Program-made: the position numbers and the translations under genes | Notes under the pieces: model-generated | Databases searched by the model: none | Told to the model about the DNA's origin: nothing | What the model saw: the letters and a program-made list of their open reading frames with translations, nothing else | Assembly: GCA_031278075.1 (NCBI GenBank) | Contig: JAITLE010000054.1 | Location: forward strand, 1-12,505 | Direction of reading: 5' to 3' | DNA length: 12,505 nt | Origin: Bifidobacteriaceae bacterium | GTDB taxonomy: Bacteria; Actinomycetota; Actinomycetes; Actinomycetales; WQXJ01 | In this document: one piece after another, positions 1-7,386 of the stretch | How positions within the stretch are numbered: the stretch's first letter is position 1 | How the letters are laid out: each line of letters opens with the position of its first letter

Positions 1-20
1 CCTCGCCTGACGCTACGCTG

Positions 21-52
21 TGCGCCATCAGGGACTCGAACCCCGAACCCTG
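21..52 (-). pseudogene. 3' fragment of a tRNA-Lys gene (possible attachment-site remnant)
   Basis: Read on the minus strand, positions 45 to 29 form a T arm with stem CGGGG/CCCTG (one G-T pair) around the loop TTCGAGT. The acceptor 3' strand ATGGCGC (28-22) and discriminator A (21) follow, with no encoded CCA. From memory, this T arm and acceptor end match actinobacterial tRNA-Lys, whose 5' strand would be GCGCCAT. No matching 5' strand, D arm or anticodon arm is present upstream (positions 53 to about 100), and similarity stops near position 52. It is therefore a tRNA 3' end only, not a working tRNA. Such fragments typically mark att sites of elements that integrate into tRNA genes, and the broken methyltransferase and transposase beside it fit that. 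The fragment is visible; the att role is inferred. Confidence 0.55.
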
Positions 53-85
53 ACGTTCAGCTCAAGCCTGGGAGCCCCGGTGATC

Positions 86-506
86 TCACCCCCCTGAGCA
101 GCCTTTGTGCCGCTGCCCGCTCGGCCGGATGTCATCGGACGCCTCGTCCCCCCAGGTGTGCCAGCCGGGCCGCGCGTATCGCGCGAACAACTCCAGGTAC
201 GGCCCCGGCGAACACCGTTCGATCAGCTCGTACTGCTCGTCGGGTTTGCGTGAGTGCTCGCGTTTGGTGTCTCGATCATGTTGACCTGGCTGCGCGCCGC
301 CGGCAGGGTCCGCGTGGACCCGCGCACCCCGAGCAGGATCAACTCGGTGACGTTGCGGAAGTAGAACCCGACACCCCGCCCGTCCGGGCCGCCGTCTTTG
401 CGGCGTTTCGCCCAGACGACGTTGGAGACGTGCCGGAACCCCAATCCTCCATCACTCTCAGCCCATCCACGAGCAGAGCGTTGGGAACCCAGAGGTGGGC
501 GTCGTC
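86..506 (-). pseudogene. MT-A70 family (adenine-N6) methyltransferase, C-terminal remnant with two frameshifts
   Basis: Joining three reading frames on the minus strand gives a typical MT-A70 C-terminal half. AHLWVPNALLVDGLRVMEDWG comes first (about 500-440), then GFRHVSNVVWAKRR through FYFRNVTELILLGVRG and ARSQVNMI (about 440-265), then EHSRKPDEQYELIERCSPGP, PYLELFARYARPGWHTWGDE and a TGA stop at 88-86. The frame changes at the CCCC run 439-442 and at the TTT run 263-265. Each is explained by one missing base. The N-terminal half, where the family's DPPW catalytic motif lies, is absent: similarity ends near 502-506, where transposase sequence begins on the opposite strand. The family methylates adenine and is common in phages and integrated elements. 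This copy cannot be functional as written. If the homopolymer gaps were sequencing errors, it would still be a 5'-truncated gene. Confidence 0.85.
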
Positions 507-507
507 G

Positions 508-1301
508 GCCGCGCTGACCGCGGTCAAGGCGTTGGCCGACGAGTTCGGGATGGAGCACGCCGTCCTCGTCGGAGACCGGGGCATGGTGACCAACACCAGG
601 ATCACAGACCTCAAGGACATGGAGATGGGCTGGGTCGGCGCGCTCAAACACGCCCAGATCAAAGCCCTGGCCGACGACCAGGGCCCACTCCAGATGAGCC
701 TGTTCGACAGGCGGGACCTGGCTGAGATCACGTCCCCCGACTACCCCGGCGAGAGGCTGATCGCCTGCTCGAACCCGTCGGCCGGAGCCCACCGGGCCGC
801 CAAGAGGGAACGGCTCGTCCAGGCCACCTTGGACGACCTCGCCAAGGTCATGGCCCGCGTCGAAAAGGGCCGCCTACGCTCCGAGCGGGCGATCGGGGTG
901 GCCGTCGGCAAAGTCGTGGACAACCACCACGCCGCCCGGTTCGTCCAAGTGCGCATAGGCCCCGCCGAGCTCGCCTACGGCCGCGACCAGCCCGCGATCA
1001 CCCAAGACGCGCTCCTCGACGGCGTCTACGTGATCCGCACCAGCATGACCGCTGACCAGATGGGCGCCGCCGACGGAGTTCCGCGAAGAAGGCCTCGACC
1101 CGGAAACTGGCCGACGCGAGCAGGGCACGGTCGTTCAGGGGCGTGCTCGAGCACCTGTCCCTCGTCCAACGCTCCACGGTGAGCGTCACCGTCGCAGCCC
1201 ACACGACCACCCTCGAGCGGACCGGCGTCCTGGACCCCGTCCAAGCTGAGGCGTTCCGCCTGATCGGCGCGCGCATGCCGGACAGGTTCACGCCGTCATA
1301 G
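508..1301 (+). pseudogene. IS1634-family (IS4 superfamily, DDE) transposase remnant, 5'-truncated and internally deleted
   Basis: The plus-strand frame from about 502 reads ALTAVKALADEFGMEHAVLV and then GDRGM, whose Asp at 574-576 is the second catalytic Asp of the family. It continues with LFDRRDLAEITSPDYPGERL (about 700-760), the NP..A..R..KRE...ATLDDL stretch, IGVAVGKVVDN, and LDGVYVIRTSMTADQM (to about 1060), all characteristic of IS1634-type transposases. The family's next block, the Y-K-S-L..VER-FRSLK segment with the catalytic Glu and the RVRAHV segment, is missing. From 1086 the C-terminal end resumes in another frame (KKASTRKLAD, SFRGVLEHLSLVQRSTVSV, LDPVQAEAFRLIG) and ends at TAG 1299-1301. 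The N-terminal part with the first catalytic Asp is also absent. No terminal inverted repeats or target duplication were recognised. The element is dead. The long open frame starting at 250 is not its true start. Confidence 0.88.
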
Positions 1302-1505
1302 GCCCTGTTGCCAGGAGAACACGCCCCAACAGCCTCCCGGCCCAGCAAAACCCCAGGCCAGCCCCGACCCCACCCATCCGCAAGCCACCAACAACACGTA
1401 ACATCAGCCTCGACACCGGATGATCTCGGCACGGGTGACATCGGCGCCCGGTCACGCTCATCCCGGGGCCCGCTCAGCCGGGGCCTGCCCCCCCAAGCGA
1501 CCCGA
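1302..1505. other. Intergenic stretch between the transposase remnant and the end of the suf operon
   Basis: No coding region with recognisable similarity is visible. It contains the downstream side of the suf operon. The only terminator-like structure for the minus-strand operon is a weak GC hairpin at about 1467-1485 (GGCCC paired with GGGCC, interior imperfect) with no T tract after it. The left boundary of core DNA must lie in or near this stretch, because everything to the left is remnant mobile DNA. The exact boundary cannot be placed from the sequence. Confidence 0.4.
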
Positions 1506-1895
1506 TTAGACGTTGAAACCCAACGCGCGGAGCTGTTCGCGCCCATCCGGGGTGATCCTGTCCGGGCCCCACGGCGGCGACCACACCCAGTTGATGTCCA
1601 CGCCCGTGACCAAGCCTTCCAGCGCGGCCGCCGCCTGTGATTCGATCAGATCCGTCAACGGGCAGGCCGCCGAGGTGAGCGTCATGTCGACAGCCGCCCG
1701 CCCCGCGCCGTCGATCGACACCCCGTAGAGCAGCCCCAGATCCACCACGTTGATGCCGAGTTCCGGGTCGATCACGTCCCGCAGCGCCTCCTCCACGTCC
1801 GCGGCCGTCGGCAGCGCGGCGGACGGCGCCGAGGCCGCCACGCGGGCCTCAGGGGGCGGCGGGAAATCGCTCGAAGTGTAAGGCGAGCCGGACAT
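1506..1895 (-). CDS. sufT: SufT-like iron-sulfur cluster assembly protein (DUF59/MIP18 family)
   Basis: 129 residues. The first 30 or so are rich in Pro, Ala and Ser and probably disordered. The DUF59/MIP18 domain follows at about 31-105, with DVIDPELGINVVDLGLLYGV (40-59) including the conserved Asp43, and LTSAACPLTDLIESQ (73-87) with the conserved Cys78. The tail WSPPWGPDRITPDGREQLRALGF is typical of the bacterial SUF-associated branch. Family members help mature or transfer Fe-S clusters to client proteins, but the exact step is not settled. The ATG at 1895 is chosen because AGAAGGGA lies just upstream and the domain begins well inside; the longer frame opening at 1991 only reads through sufU. 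The start lies 2 nt after the sufU stop. It is the last gene of the suf operon. Confidence 0.9.
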   Translation of the reverse strand: MSGSPYTSSDFPPPPEARVAASAPSAALPTAADVEEALRDVIDPELGINVVDLGLLYGVSIDGAGRAAVDMTLTSAACPLTDLIESQAAAALEGLVTGVDINWVWSPPWGPDRITPDGREQLRALGFNV

Positions 1896-1897
1896 GA

Positions 1898-2401
1898 TCA
1901 AATCCCTTCTGGCACGCGCGCGGGACTCGCATCCCCCGCGAGAGCCTTGCTCAAAGCGTCCTTCAGCGCCATCCAGCCCAGGATGGCGCATTTGACGCGC
2001 ATCGGGTAACGCGACACGCCAGCGAAGGCCAGCGCGTCGCCGAGGGCATCCTCGACAGCCGCAGAGACCGGAGCCCCACGCGAACGCATCAGCTCCGAGA
2101 ACAGCGCGTCAAGCTGCTCCACCCGGTCCACGGGCAGCCCGGCGACCAGCTCCGTCATGATCGAGGCAGACGCCTGCGAGATCGCACAGCCCTTGCCGTC
2201 CCACGCGACCTGGCTGAGGCGCGAACTGGGCCGGTCGGCATCGGGCGGCGCGTCCAACACCACGCGCAGACGCACCTGGTCCCCACAGGTCGGGTTGACC
2301 TGGAACGACTCGCCGTCGAACGGCTCAGTCAAACCTTTGCCCTGCGGATGGCGGGCGTGATCCATGATCAGCTCTTGGTAGATCGAGTCGAGCGAACTCA
2401 C
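1898..2401 (-). CDS. sufU: Iron-sulfur cluster assembly protein SufU (zinc-type sulfurtransferase/scaffold)
   Basis: 167 residues, an IscU-fold protein of the SufU type. It starts with the usual helix (LDSIYQELIMDHARHPQGKG, 4-23). Cys39 lies in NPTCGD with Asp41, Cys72 in GKGCAISQASASIM, and Cys138 in VKCAILGWMAL. These are the Asp plus three Cys that bind zinc in SufU. The insert between Cys72 and Cys138 is the length expected of SufU rather than IscU. In this family SufU accepts persulfide sulfur from SufS and delivers it to SufBCD. It uses a GTG start whose GTGA overlaps the sufS stop by 4 nt, indicating translational coupling. The C-terminal 17 or so residues (AGDASPARVPEGI end) are variable and unassigned. 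Confidence 0.95.
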   Translation of the reverse strand: MSSLDSIYQELIMDHARHPQGKGLTEPFDGESFQVNPTCGDQVRLRVVLDAPPDADRPSSRLSQVAWDGKGCAISQASASIMTELVAGLPVDRVEQLDALFSELMRSRGAPVSAAVEDALGDALAFAGVSRYPMRVKCAILGWMALKDALSKALAGDASPARVPEGI

Positions 2402-3705
2402 CGAACCACTCCGAAATAGCCTCTCACCTGCGACAATACCTCCACGAAGCGATCAATTTCAGCGGCTGTGTTGTACAGCCCGAGCGAAGCCCGGGTGGAC
2501 GCCGTGACCCCGAAGGCGCGGTGGATCGGCTGCGCGCAGTGATGGCCCACCCGGACGGCGAGCCCGAAGTCGTCCAAGAACTGCCCCGCGTCGTGCGGGT
2601 GGACCCCCGCGATGTCGAGCGCCACCGCCCCGGTCCGGCCCCGCGCCGCGGTCGGGCCGAGCACGCGCACACCGGCGAGCGCGCCCAACTGGTCCAACAG
2701 CCGGGCGGTCAGGGCGCGCTCGTGCGCGGCGATGCGGTCCATCCCGAGCGCCGCCAGATACCCCACGGCCGCAGCCCAGCCGATCGCCTGCGCCACCGGA
2801 CCGGTGCCGGCCTCGAAACGGGTCGGCGGCGGCTGGAAGGTCGCCTCGCTCATGGTGACGATCTCCACCATGGACCCGCCGGTGAAGCCGGGAGGCATCA
2901 CCTCCAGCAGCTCTGAACGGCCAAGCAGGGCGCCGATCCCGTTCGGCCCGAGCATCTTATGAGCCGAGACGGCCGCGAAGTCCACGCCGAGCGCCCCGAA
3001 GTCGAACGGCAGGTGCGGCGCCGACTGGGCGGCGTCCAACACCGTCAGCGCGCCCACGGCCTGGGCCGCCCGGACCACGGTCGCCACATCGGTGATCGCG
3101 CCGGACACATTCGAGGCGTGAGTGAACGCGACCAAGCGAGTCCGGGGCGTCACCGCGTCAGCCAAATCGTCCGTCCGGACGCGGCCCTCCGCGTCGACCC
3201 TGAGGTAGGCGAGCTGCGCCCCGGTCACGGCGGCGAGCCGCTGCCAGGGCACCAGGTTGGAGTGGTGTTCGGCTTGGGTGACCACGATCCGGTCCCCCGG
3301 CAGCAGCGCGAAGCGGCGCGCGGCGCCCTCCGCCCGGCCGCCCGCCGCCGCTGTCAAGCTCGCCACCAGCAGGTTGATCGCCCCGGTGGTCCCGGATGTG
3401 AACACCAGCTCCCATGGCGCGGCGCCCAAGAACGCGGCGATCTTGGTGCGGGCGTCCTCATAGGCCTCCGTCGCCTCGGCGGCCAGTTGGTGCGCGCCGC
3501 GGTGGACGCCCGCGTTGCGGTTCTCCGCGAAGTCTCGCATCGCGTCCTCCACCACTCTGGGGCGTTGCGCGGTGGCCGCTGTGTCGAGGTAGACGAGGCG
3601 GTGGCCGCCGGCGAGTCGGCGGCCCAGGACGGGGAAGTCGGCGCGGATCGCGACCAACTCGGCGGCGGTCAGCCCGCCTTCAGGCTGTGGTGAGGAACCG
3701 GTCAT
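2398..3705 (-). CDS. sufS: Cysteine desulfurase SufS (PLP-dependent, class V aminotransferase fold)
   Basis: 435 residues. SufS removes sulfur from L-cysteine, giving alanine and an enzyme-bound persulfide that passes to SufU in the cytoplasm. Visible features are LDTAATAQRP (40-49), the cofactor-site segment TQAEHHSN (143-150), D224 in TVLDAAQSAPH, the PLP lysine K250 in SAHKMLGPNGIGA, and the persulfide Cys390 in VRVGHHCAQPIHRAFG. The short loop before the active-site Cys and the R-HHCAQP context mark the group II SufS type rather than IscS. The ATG at 3705 is preferred: a GGAGG lies 9 nt upstream and the protein then has normal length. The frame stays open to 3783, but that part is sufC in another frame. 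The start overlaps the end of sufC by 26 nt, and the stop overlaps sufU by 4 nt. Confidence 0.96.
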   Translation of the reverse strand: MTGSSPQPEGGLTAAELVAIRADFPVLGRRLAGGHRLVYLDTAATAQRPRVVEDAMRDFAENRNAGVHRGAHQLAAEATEAYEDARTKIAAFLGAAPWELVFTSGTTGAINLLVASLTAAAGGRAEGAARRFALLPGDRIVVTQAEHHSNLVPWQRLAAVTGAQLAYLRVDAEGRVRTDDLADAVTPRTRLVAFTHASNVSGAITDVATVVRAAQAVGALTVLDAAQSAPHLPFDFGALGVDFAAVSAHKMLGPNGIGALLGRSELLEVMPPGFTGGSMVEIVTMSEATFQPPPTRFEAGTGPVAQAIGWAAAVGYLAALGMDRIAAHERALTARLLDQLGALAGVRVLGPTAARGRTGAVALDIAGVHPHDAGQFLDDFGLAVRVGHHCAQPIHRAFGVTASTRASLGLYNTAAEIDRFVEVLSQVRGYFGVVR

Positions 3706-4435
3706 AGCCCTCTGCCTCCAAGCGGGCCGCCAGGTCCGGCCCGCCTTCTTCCGCGATCCGCCCCGCCACGAAGACGTGGACAAAGTCCGGCCGGATGTGG
3801 TCCAAGATCCGCGTGTAGTGGGTGATCAGCATGATCCCCGCGCCGGTTGTGGCCTGAGCGCGGTTGACGCCCTCCGAGACGACCCGCAAAGCGTCCACGT
3901 CCAGGCCGGAGTCCGTCTCGTCAAGGATCGCGATCTTCGGCCGCAGCAACTCCAGTTGCAGGATCTCATGGCGCTTCTTCTCACCGCCGGAGAACCCCTC
4001 GTTGACCGACCGTTCCGAGAACTCCCTGTCAAACCTCAACGCGTCCATCGCGGCCCCGACCTCTTTGACCCAGGCCCGCAGCGGCGGCGCCTGGCCGCTC
4101 AGGGCCGTCCTGGCGGTGCGCAGGAAGTTCGCCACGGTCACGCCCGGCACCTCGACGGGGTATTGCATCGCCAGGAACAGCCCGGCACGGGCGCGTTGGT
4201 CCACGCTCATGGCCAGCAGGTCCTCCCCGTCCAGAGTCACCGAACCCTGGGTCACCTGGTACTTCGGGTGCCCTGCGAGCGAATACGCCAAGGTCGACTT
4301 GCCGGAGCCGTTCGGACCCATCAGCGCGTGTGTCTCACCAGACCGGACGGTCAAGTCGACTCCGTTCAGGATCGGTTTGACTCCCTCCGGCGTGTCGACG
4401 CTGACATGCAGGTCGCGGATCTCAAGCGTGGTCAT
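3680..4435 (-). CDS. sufC: Fe-S cluster assembly ATPase SufC (ABC-type)
   Basis: 251 residues, the usual size for SufC. Walker A is GPNGSGKST (40-48), the Q-loop is in AMQYP (Gln91), the ABC signature is FSGGEKKR (148-155), Walker B with its glutamate is IAILDETDSGLD (168-179), and the H-loop His206 is in LITHYTRIL. The NEGFSGGEKKR and DETDSGLD wording is specific to SufC among ABC ATPases. SufC has no membrane domain: it binds SufB and SufD, and ATP-driven dimerisation reshapes the SufBCD scaffold. The ATG at 4435 is chosen because GGAGAG lies 7 nt upstream and MTTLEIRDLHV is the normal SufC N-terminus; upstream open frame is a shadow of the Rieske gene. It overlaps that gene by 14 nt and sufS by 26 nt. 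Confidence 0.97.
   Translation of the reverse strand: MTTLEIRDLHVSVDTPEGVKPILNGVDLTVRSGETHALMGPNGSGKSTLAYSLAGHPKYQVTQGSVTLDGEDLLAMSVDQRARAGLFLAMQYPVEVPGVTVANFLRTARTALSGQAPPLRAWVKEVGAAMDALRFDREFSERSVNEGFSGGEKKRHEILQLELLRPKIAILDETDSGLDVDALRVVSEGVNRAQATTGAGIMLITHYTRILDHIRPDFVHVFVAGRIAEEGGPDLAARLEAEGYDRFLTTA
3715..3719 (-). promoter_or_regulatory. Shine-Dalgarno site of sufS
   Basis: On the minus strand GGAGG lies 9 nt before the ATG at 3705, inside the 3' end of sufC. It decides the sufS start in favour of the 435-residue protein over the longer open frame. Confidence 0.75.
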
Positions 4436-4808
4436 CTGCCGTCTCTCCAATCTCGACGAACACCAGACCGCCCTCGATCGCGATCGGGTAGGTCGGCACG
4501 GGCGCCTTGGCGGGCAGGTTCTCCGGCACGCCGGTCTCGAGCGAGAAGCGGGAGCCGTGGCCCCAACACTCGAGAGTGCAACCCTCGAACTCGCCTTCCG
4601 ACAACAACACCGGGCCGTGCGAACACACGTCCCCGATCGCGTACCAGGCGCCGTCCGCGGTGTGGGCCACCACGATCGCCCCGGTCCCGGTGGCGCCCTG
4701 CTCCATCGCGTCACCGATCACCTCGGGGTTCGCCCCGAACTTGACTTGGACGGCTTTGACCTCGCCCAGACCGATCTCCTCGGCGGGCGCGATGCGCAGC
4801 AAGCTCAT
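4422..4808 (-). CDS. Rieske-type [2Fe-2S] ferredoxin within the suf operon
   Basis: 128 residues. A single Rieske domain covers about 17-120, with ligands Cys62 and His64 in VCSHGP and Cys81 and His84 in ECWGHGSRF. Spacing is C-x-H-x16-C-x2-H. It resembles the small NirD-like or dioxygenase ferredoxin subunits. There is no signal peptide or membrane anchor, so it should be a soluble cytoplasmic electron carrier. It sits between sufD and sufC, sharing an ATGA overlap with sufD and overlapping sufC by 14 nt. From memory this placement recurs in actinobacterial suf operons. Its role is not established: it could supply electrons for cluster assembly, receive a cluster as a client, or sense redox state. 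No oxygenase or nitrite reductase gene lies nearby. The domain assignment is secure; the function is inferred only from position. Confidence 0.9.
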   Translation of the reverse strand: MSLLRIAPAEEIGLGEVKAVQVKFGANPEVIGDAMEQGATGTGAIVVAHTADGAWYAIGDVCSHGPVLLSEGEFEGCTLECWGHGSRFSLETGVPENLPAKAPVPTYPIAIEGGLVFVEIGETADDHA

Positions 4809-5947
4809 GGCAGGGGTCTCCTTCGCTGGTCTAGTTTCGCGTCGACGGCGGCGCGCAGCGCCGCCTCGATCTCATCTGAGCCGATCCGCCCGATCAGTTC
4901 GGCGAAGAAGGCGTGCACCACCAGCGAGCGCGCCAACTCCGCCGGGATGCCGCGGGCCTGCAGGTAGAACAGTTGCTCCTCGTCGAACCGGCCGGTGGCG
5001 CTGGCGTGGCCGGCGCCCTCGATCCGGCCGGTCTCGATCTCGAGGTTCGGCACGGAGTCCGCGCGCGCGCCCTTCGACAGGACCAGGTTGCGGTTCTCCT
5101 CATAGGTGTCGGTGCCCTCCGCCCGCGAGCGGATCAGCACGTCGCCGACCCACACCGAACGGGCCGACGGCCCCAGCAGCGCCCCTTTGTAGGTCGCCCG
5201 CGAGACGCAGCTGCGCCCCTGGTGGTCGATGAACAGCTGCGCCTCGTGGTGCTGCCCCGAATCGGTCACGTTGATCCCGAGCGCCTCCACCTGGGCGCCC
5301 TCGCCGGCCAGCTCGATGTGCGGCGTGACCCGCGTGAGCGCCCCGCCGAGCGAGACCACGACGTGTCTGAGCCGCGCGTCCTTCAGGAGCCGCGCCCGGT
5401 GCGAGGCCGCATGCACCGCGCCCGCAGCCCAGTCGTGGACAGCGACGACAGTCACGTCCGCGCCCTCCTCGACCGTGATCTCCACGCCTTCAGCCAGGCG
5501 CGCCAGCCCTGTGTGTCGCAGCAGCACGATGCCGCGCGCGTCACGTCGGGCGCGAATCGCCACATGTGCCGCTGATGGCAACGGGGTCCAAGAGCCGTCG
5601 CCGCCGACCAGACTGACCTGGGTGATCGCCGCCGGGTCCGTCCCCGCCAAAGTGACGAGTGTAGCCGTCCGGCTGGCCGCCCAAGCGGCAGCGGCCAGAC
5701 GGTCGCCCGGGGCGGGCGCCAAGCCGATGGCCGGGTGGTCTAATCCGACCTGTTCCACCGAGACGCCTGGCCCGGGCGGTCCGGCGACTTCCACCGCCAC
5801 GTCGGCCGCCAGGTCGGGATCGCACAAGCGGGCCAAGTCCGCGATGGGCGTGAACCGCCACTGCTCCTCACGCCCCGTGGGCTTCGGGAAATCCGCTAGC
5901 TGGAACGAGCCGAGGCGTCGCGCGCGCGAGGCGGTCTCGAGGCCCAC
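4805..5947 (-). CDS. sufD: Fe-S cluster assembly scaffold protein SufD
   Basis: 380 residues, SUF system FeS assembly family. The N-terminal FPKPTGREEQWRFTPI (20-35) is a hallmark of SufD. A right-handed beta-helix core occupies roughly 100-290, poorly conserved and rich in Val and Ala. The conserved C-terminal stretch has His314 in GAGHASATGRFDEEQLFYLQ, the position matching the functionally important C-terminal His of E. coli SufD. SufD pairs with SufB and SufC to form the scaffold on which clusters are built. The GTG at 5947 is the most upstream reasonable start, 2 nt after the sufB stop. GGTGGG lies 6 nt ahead of it, a weak ribosome site, so expression may depend on coupling from sufB. 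The stop overlaps the Rieske gene in an ATGA. Confidence 0.95.
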   Translation of the reverse strand: MGLETASRARRLGSFQLADFPKPTGREEQWRFTPIADLARLCDPDLAADVAVEVAGPPGPGVSVEQVGLDHPAIGLAPAPGDRLAAAAWAASRTATLVTLAGTDPAAITQVSLVGGDGSWTPLPSAAHVAIRARRDARGIVLLRHTGLARLAEGVEITVEEGADVTVVAVHDWAAGAVHAASHRARLLKDARLRHVVVSLGGALTRVTPHIELAGEGAQVEALGINVTDSGQHHEAQLFIDHQGRSCVSRATYKGALLGPSARSVWVGDVLIRSRAEGTDTYEENRNLVLSKGARADSVPNLEIETGRIEGAGHASATGRFDEEQLFYLQARGIPAELARSLVVHAFFAELIGRIGSDEIEAALRAAVDAKLDQRRRPLP

Positions 5948-5949
5948 GG

Positions 5950-7386
5950 TCAGCCCACCGACCCTTCCATCTGCAGCTCGATCAGGCGGTTGAGTTCAAG
6001 CGCGTACTCCATGGGCAGCTCCCGGGCGACTGGTTCGACAAAGCCACGCACGATCATCGCCATGGCCTCTGTCTCCGCGAGTCCCCGGGACATCAGGTAG
6101 AACAGCTGGTCGGCGGACACCTTGGACACGGTCGCCTCGTGTCCCATCGTCACGTCGTCCTCGCGGACGTCGACATAGGGGTAGGTGTCAGTCCGTGAGA
6201 TGTCGTCCACGAGGAGCGCGTCGCAGATCACCGACGATCTGGCGCGCTCCGCGCCCGGCTCGATATGGACCAGGCCGCGGTATGAGGTGCGCCCGCCGCC
6301 GCGCGAGATCGACTTCGAGACGATCGAGCTGGACGTGTCCGGGGCGTCGTGGACCATCTTCGCCCCGGTGTCTTGGTGCTGGCCTTCCCCCGCGAACGCG
6401 ATCGACAGGGTCTCGCCTCGGGCGCGCGGGCCAGCCAGGACGCAGGCCGGGTATTTCATCGAGATTTTGGACCCGATGTTCCCGTCCACCCATTCCATGA
6501 CGCCGCCCTCTTCGACCCGGGTGCGTTTCGTGACCAAGTTGTAAACATTTGTCGACCAGTTTTGGATGGTCGTGTAGCGGACCCGGGCATCCTTTTTCAC
6601 AATGATTTCCACGACGGCCGCATGCAGGGAGTCGGTCTGATAGATCGGCGCCGTGCAGCCTTCCACATAATGTACGTAGGACCCCTCGTCAGCGATGATC
6701 AAGGTCCGTTCGAACTGGCCCATGTTCTCCGTGTTGATCCGGAAATAGGCCTGCAGCGGGATGTCGACCCGGACGCCCGGCGGAACGTAGATGAACGAGC
6801 CGCCGGACCACACCGCGGAATTGAGAGCCGCGAATTTGTTGTCGCCCGGCGGGACGATTGTCCCGAAGTGCCTCTGGAAAATCTCCGGGTGTTCTCGCAA
6901 CCCCGTGTCGGTGTCCAAGAAGACCACCCCCTGGGCCGCCAGGTCCTCCCGGATCTGGTGGTAGACGACCTCGGACTCGTATTGGGCGGCGACACCGGCG
7001 ACCAGGCGTTGTTTCTCCGCCTCAGGGATGCCCAACCTGTCATAGGTCCGCTTGATCTCCTCCGGGAGCGCGTCCCAGCTGGTCGCTGGCCGGTCGACCG
7101 GGCTGACGTAGTACTTGATCGAGTCGAAGTCGATCCCCGAGAGGTCGGCGCCCCACAGCGGCATGGGCTTGGCGTCGAACAACTTCAGCGCTTTGAGCCG
7201 AAAGGCCGTCATCCAATGGGGCTCCGCTTTGCGCGCGGAGATCTCCTCGACGATTTGCCGGGTCAGGCCGCGCTTGGCGGCCGCCCCCGCGGCGTCTGAG
7301 TCATGCCAACCGTACTGGTAGTGGCCGATTGACGCGATCGCCTCGTCTTGGCTGAGTTGACCGGCGCCCGGCGCGGGCGTGCTCAT
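5950..7386 (-). CDS. sufB: Fe-S cluster assembly scaffold protein SufB
   Basis: 478 residues, the normal SufB length. It begins MSTPAPGAGQLSQDEAIASI and shows the SufB signatures YGWHDSDAAGAAAKRGL (25-41), KAEPHWMTAFRLKALKLF (53-70), and the beta-helix segments NSAVWSGGSFIYVPPGVRVD and SSSIVSKSISRGGGRTSYRG. Cys388 in SSVICDALLVDD and Glu417 in HEATVSK correspond to the Cys and Glu linked to cluster building in E. coli SufB. The cytoplasmic scaffold is SufB with SufD and SufC. The ATG at 7386 overlaps the sufR stop as ATGA and has GAGGA 9 nt upstream. The open frame reaching 7587 is a shadow of sufR. No inserted intein is seen, unlike the SufB genes of some mycobacteria. Confidence 0.97.
   Translation of the reverse strand: MSTPAPGAGQLSQDEAIASIGHYQYGWHDSDAAGAAAKRGLTRQIVEEISARKAEPHWMTAFRLKALKLFDAKPMPLWGADLSGIDFDSIKYYVSPVDRPATSWDALPEEIKRTYDRLGIPEAEKQRLVAGVAAQYESEVVYHQIREDLAAQGVVFLDTDTGLREHPEIFQRHFGTIVPPGDNKFAALNSAVWSGGSFIYVPPGVRVDIPLQAYFRINTENMGQFERTLIIADEGSYVHYVEGCTAPIYQTDSLHAAVVEIIVKKDARVRYTTIQNWSTNVYNLVTKRTRVEEGGVMEWVDGNIGSKISMKYPACVLAGPRARGETLSIAFAGEGQHQDTGAKMVHDAPDTSSSIVSKSISRGGGRTSYRGLVHIEPGAERARSSVICDALLVDDISRTDTYPYVDVREDDVTMGHEATVSKVSADQLFYLMSRGLAETEAMAMIVRGFVEPVARELPMEYALELNRLIELQMEGSVG

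Noticed and set aside
250..1182. A 310-codon plus-strand frame as one intact protein
   Set aside because: Its first 84 or so codons lie antisense to the methyltransferase remnant, and its last 40 or so codons are out of frame with the true transposase tail. Only the middle is real transposase sequence.
86..1301. A possible defence or restriction-modification system because of the MT-A70 gene
   Set aside because: The methyltransferase lacks its catalytic half and no nuclease or other defence gene is present. Nothing here could function as a system.
1467..1485. GC hairpin as the terminator of the suf operon
   Set aside because: The stem is only about five good pairs with an imperfect interior and no T tract follows on the minus strand, so it is too weak to call.
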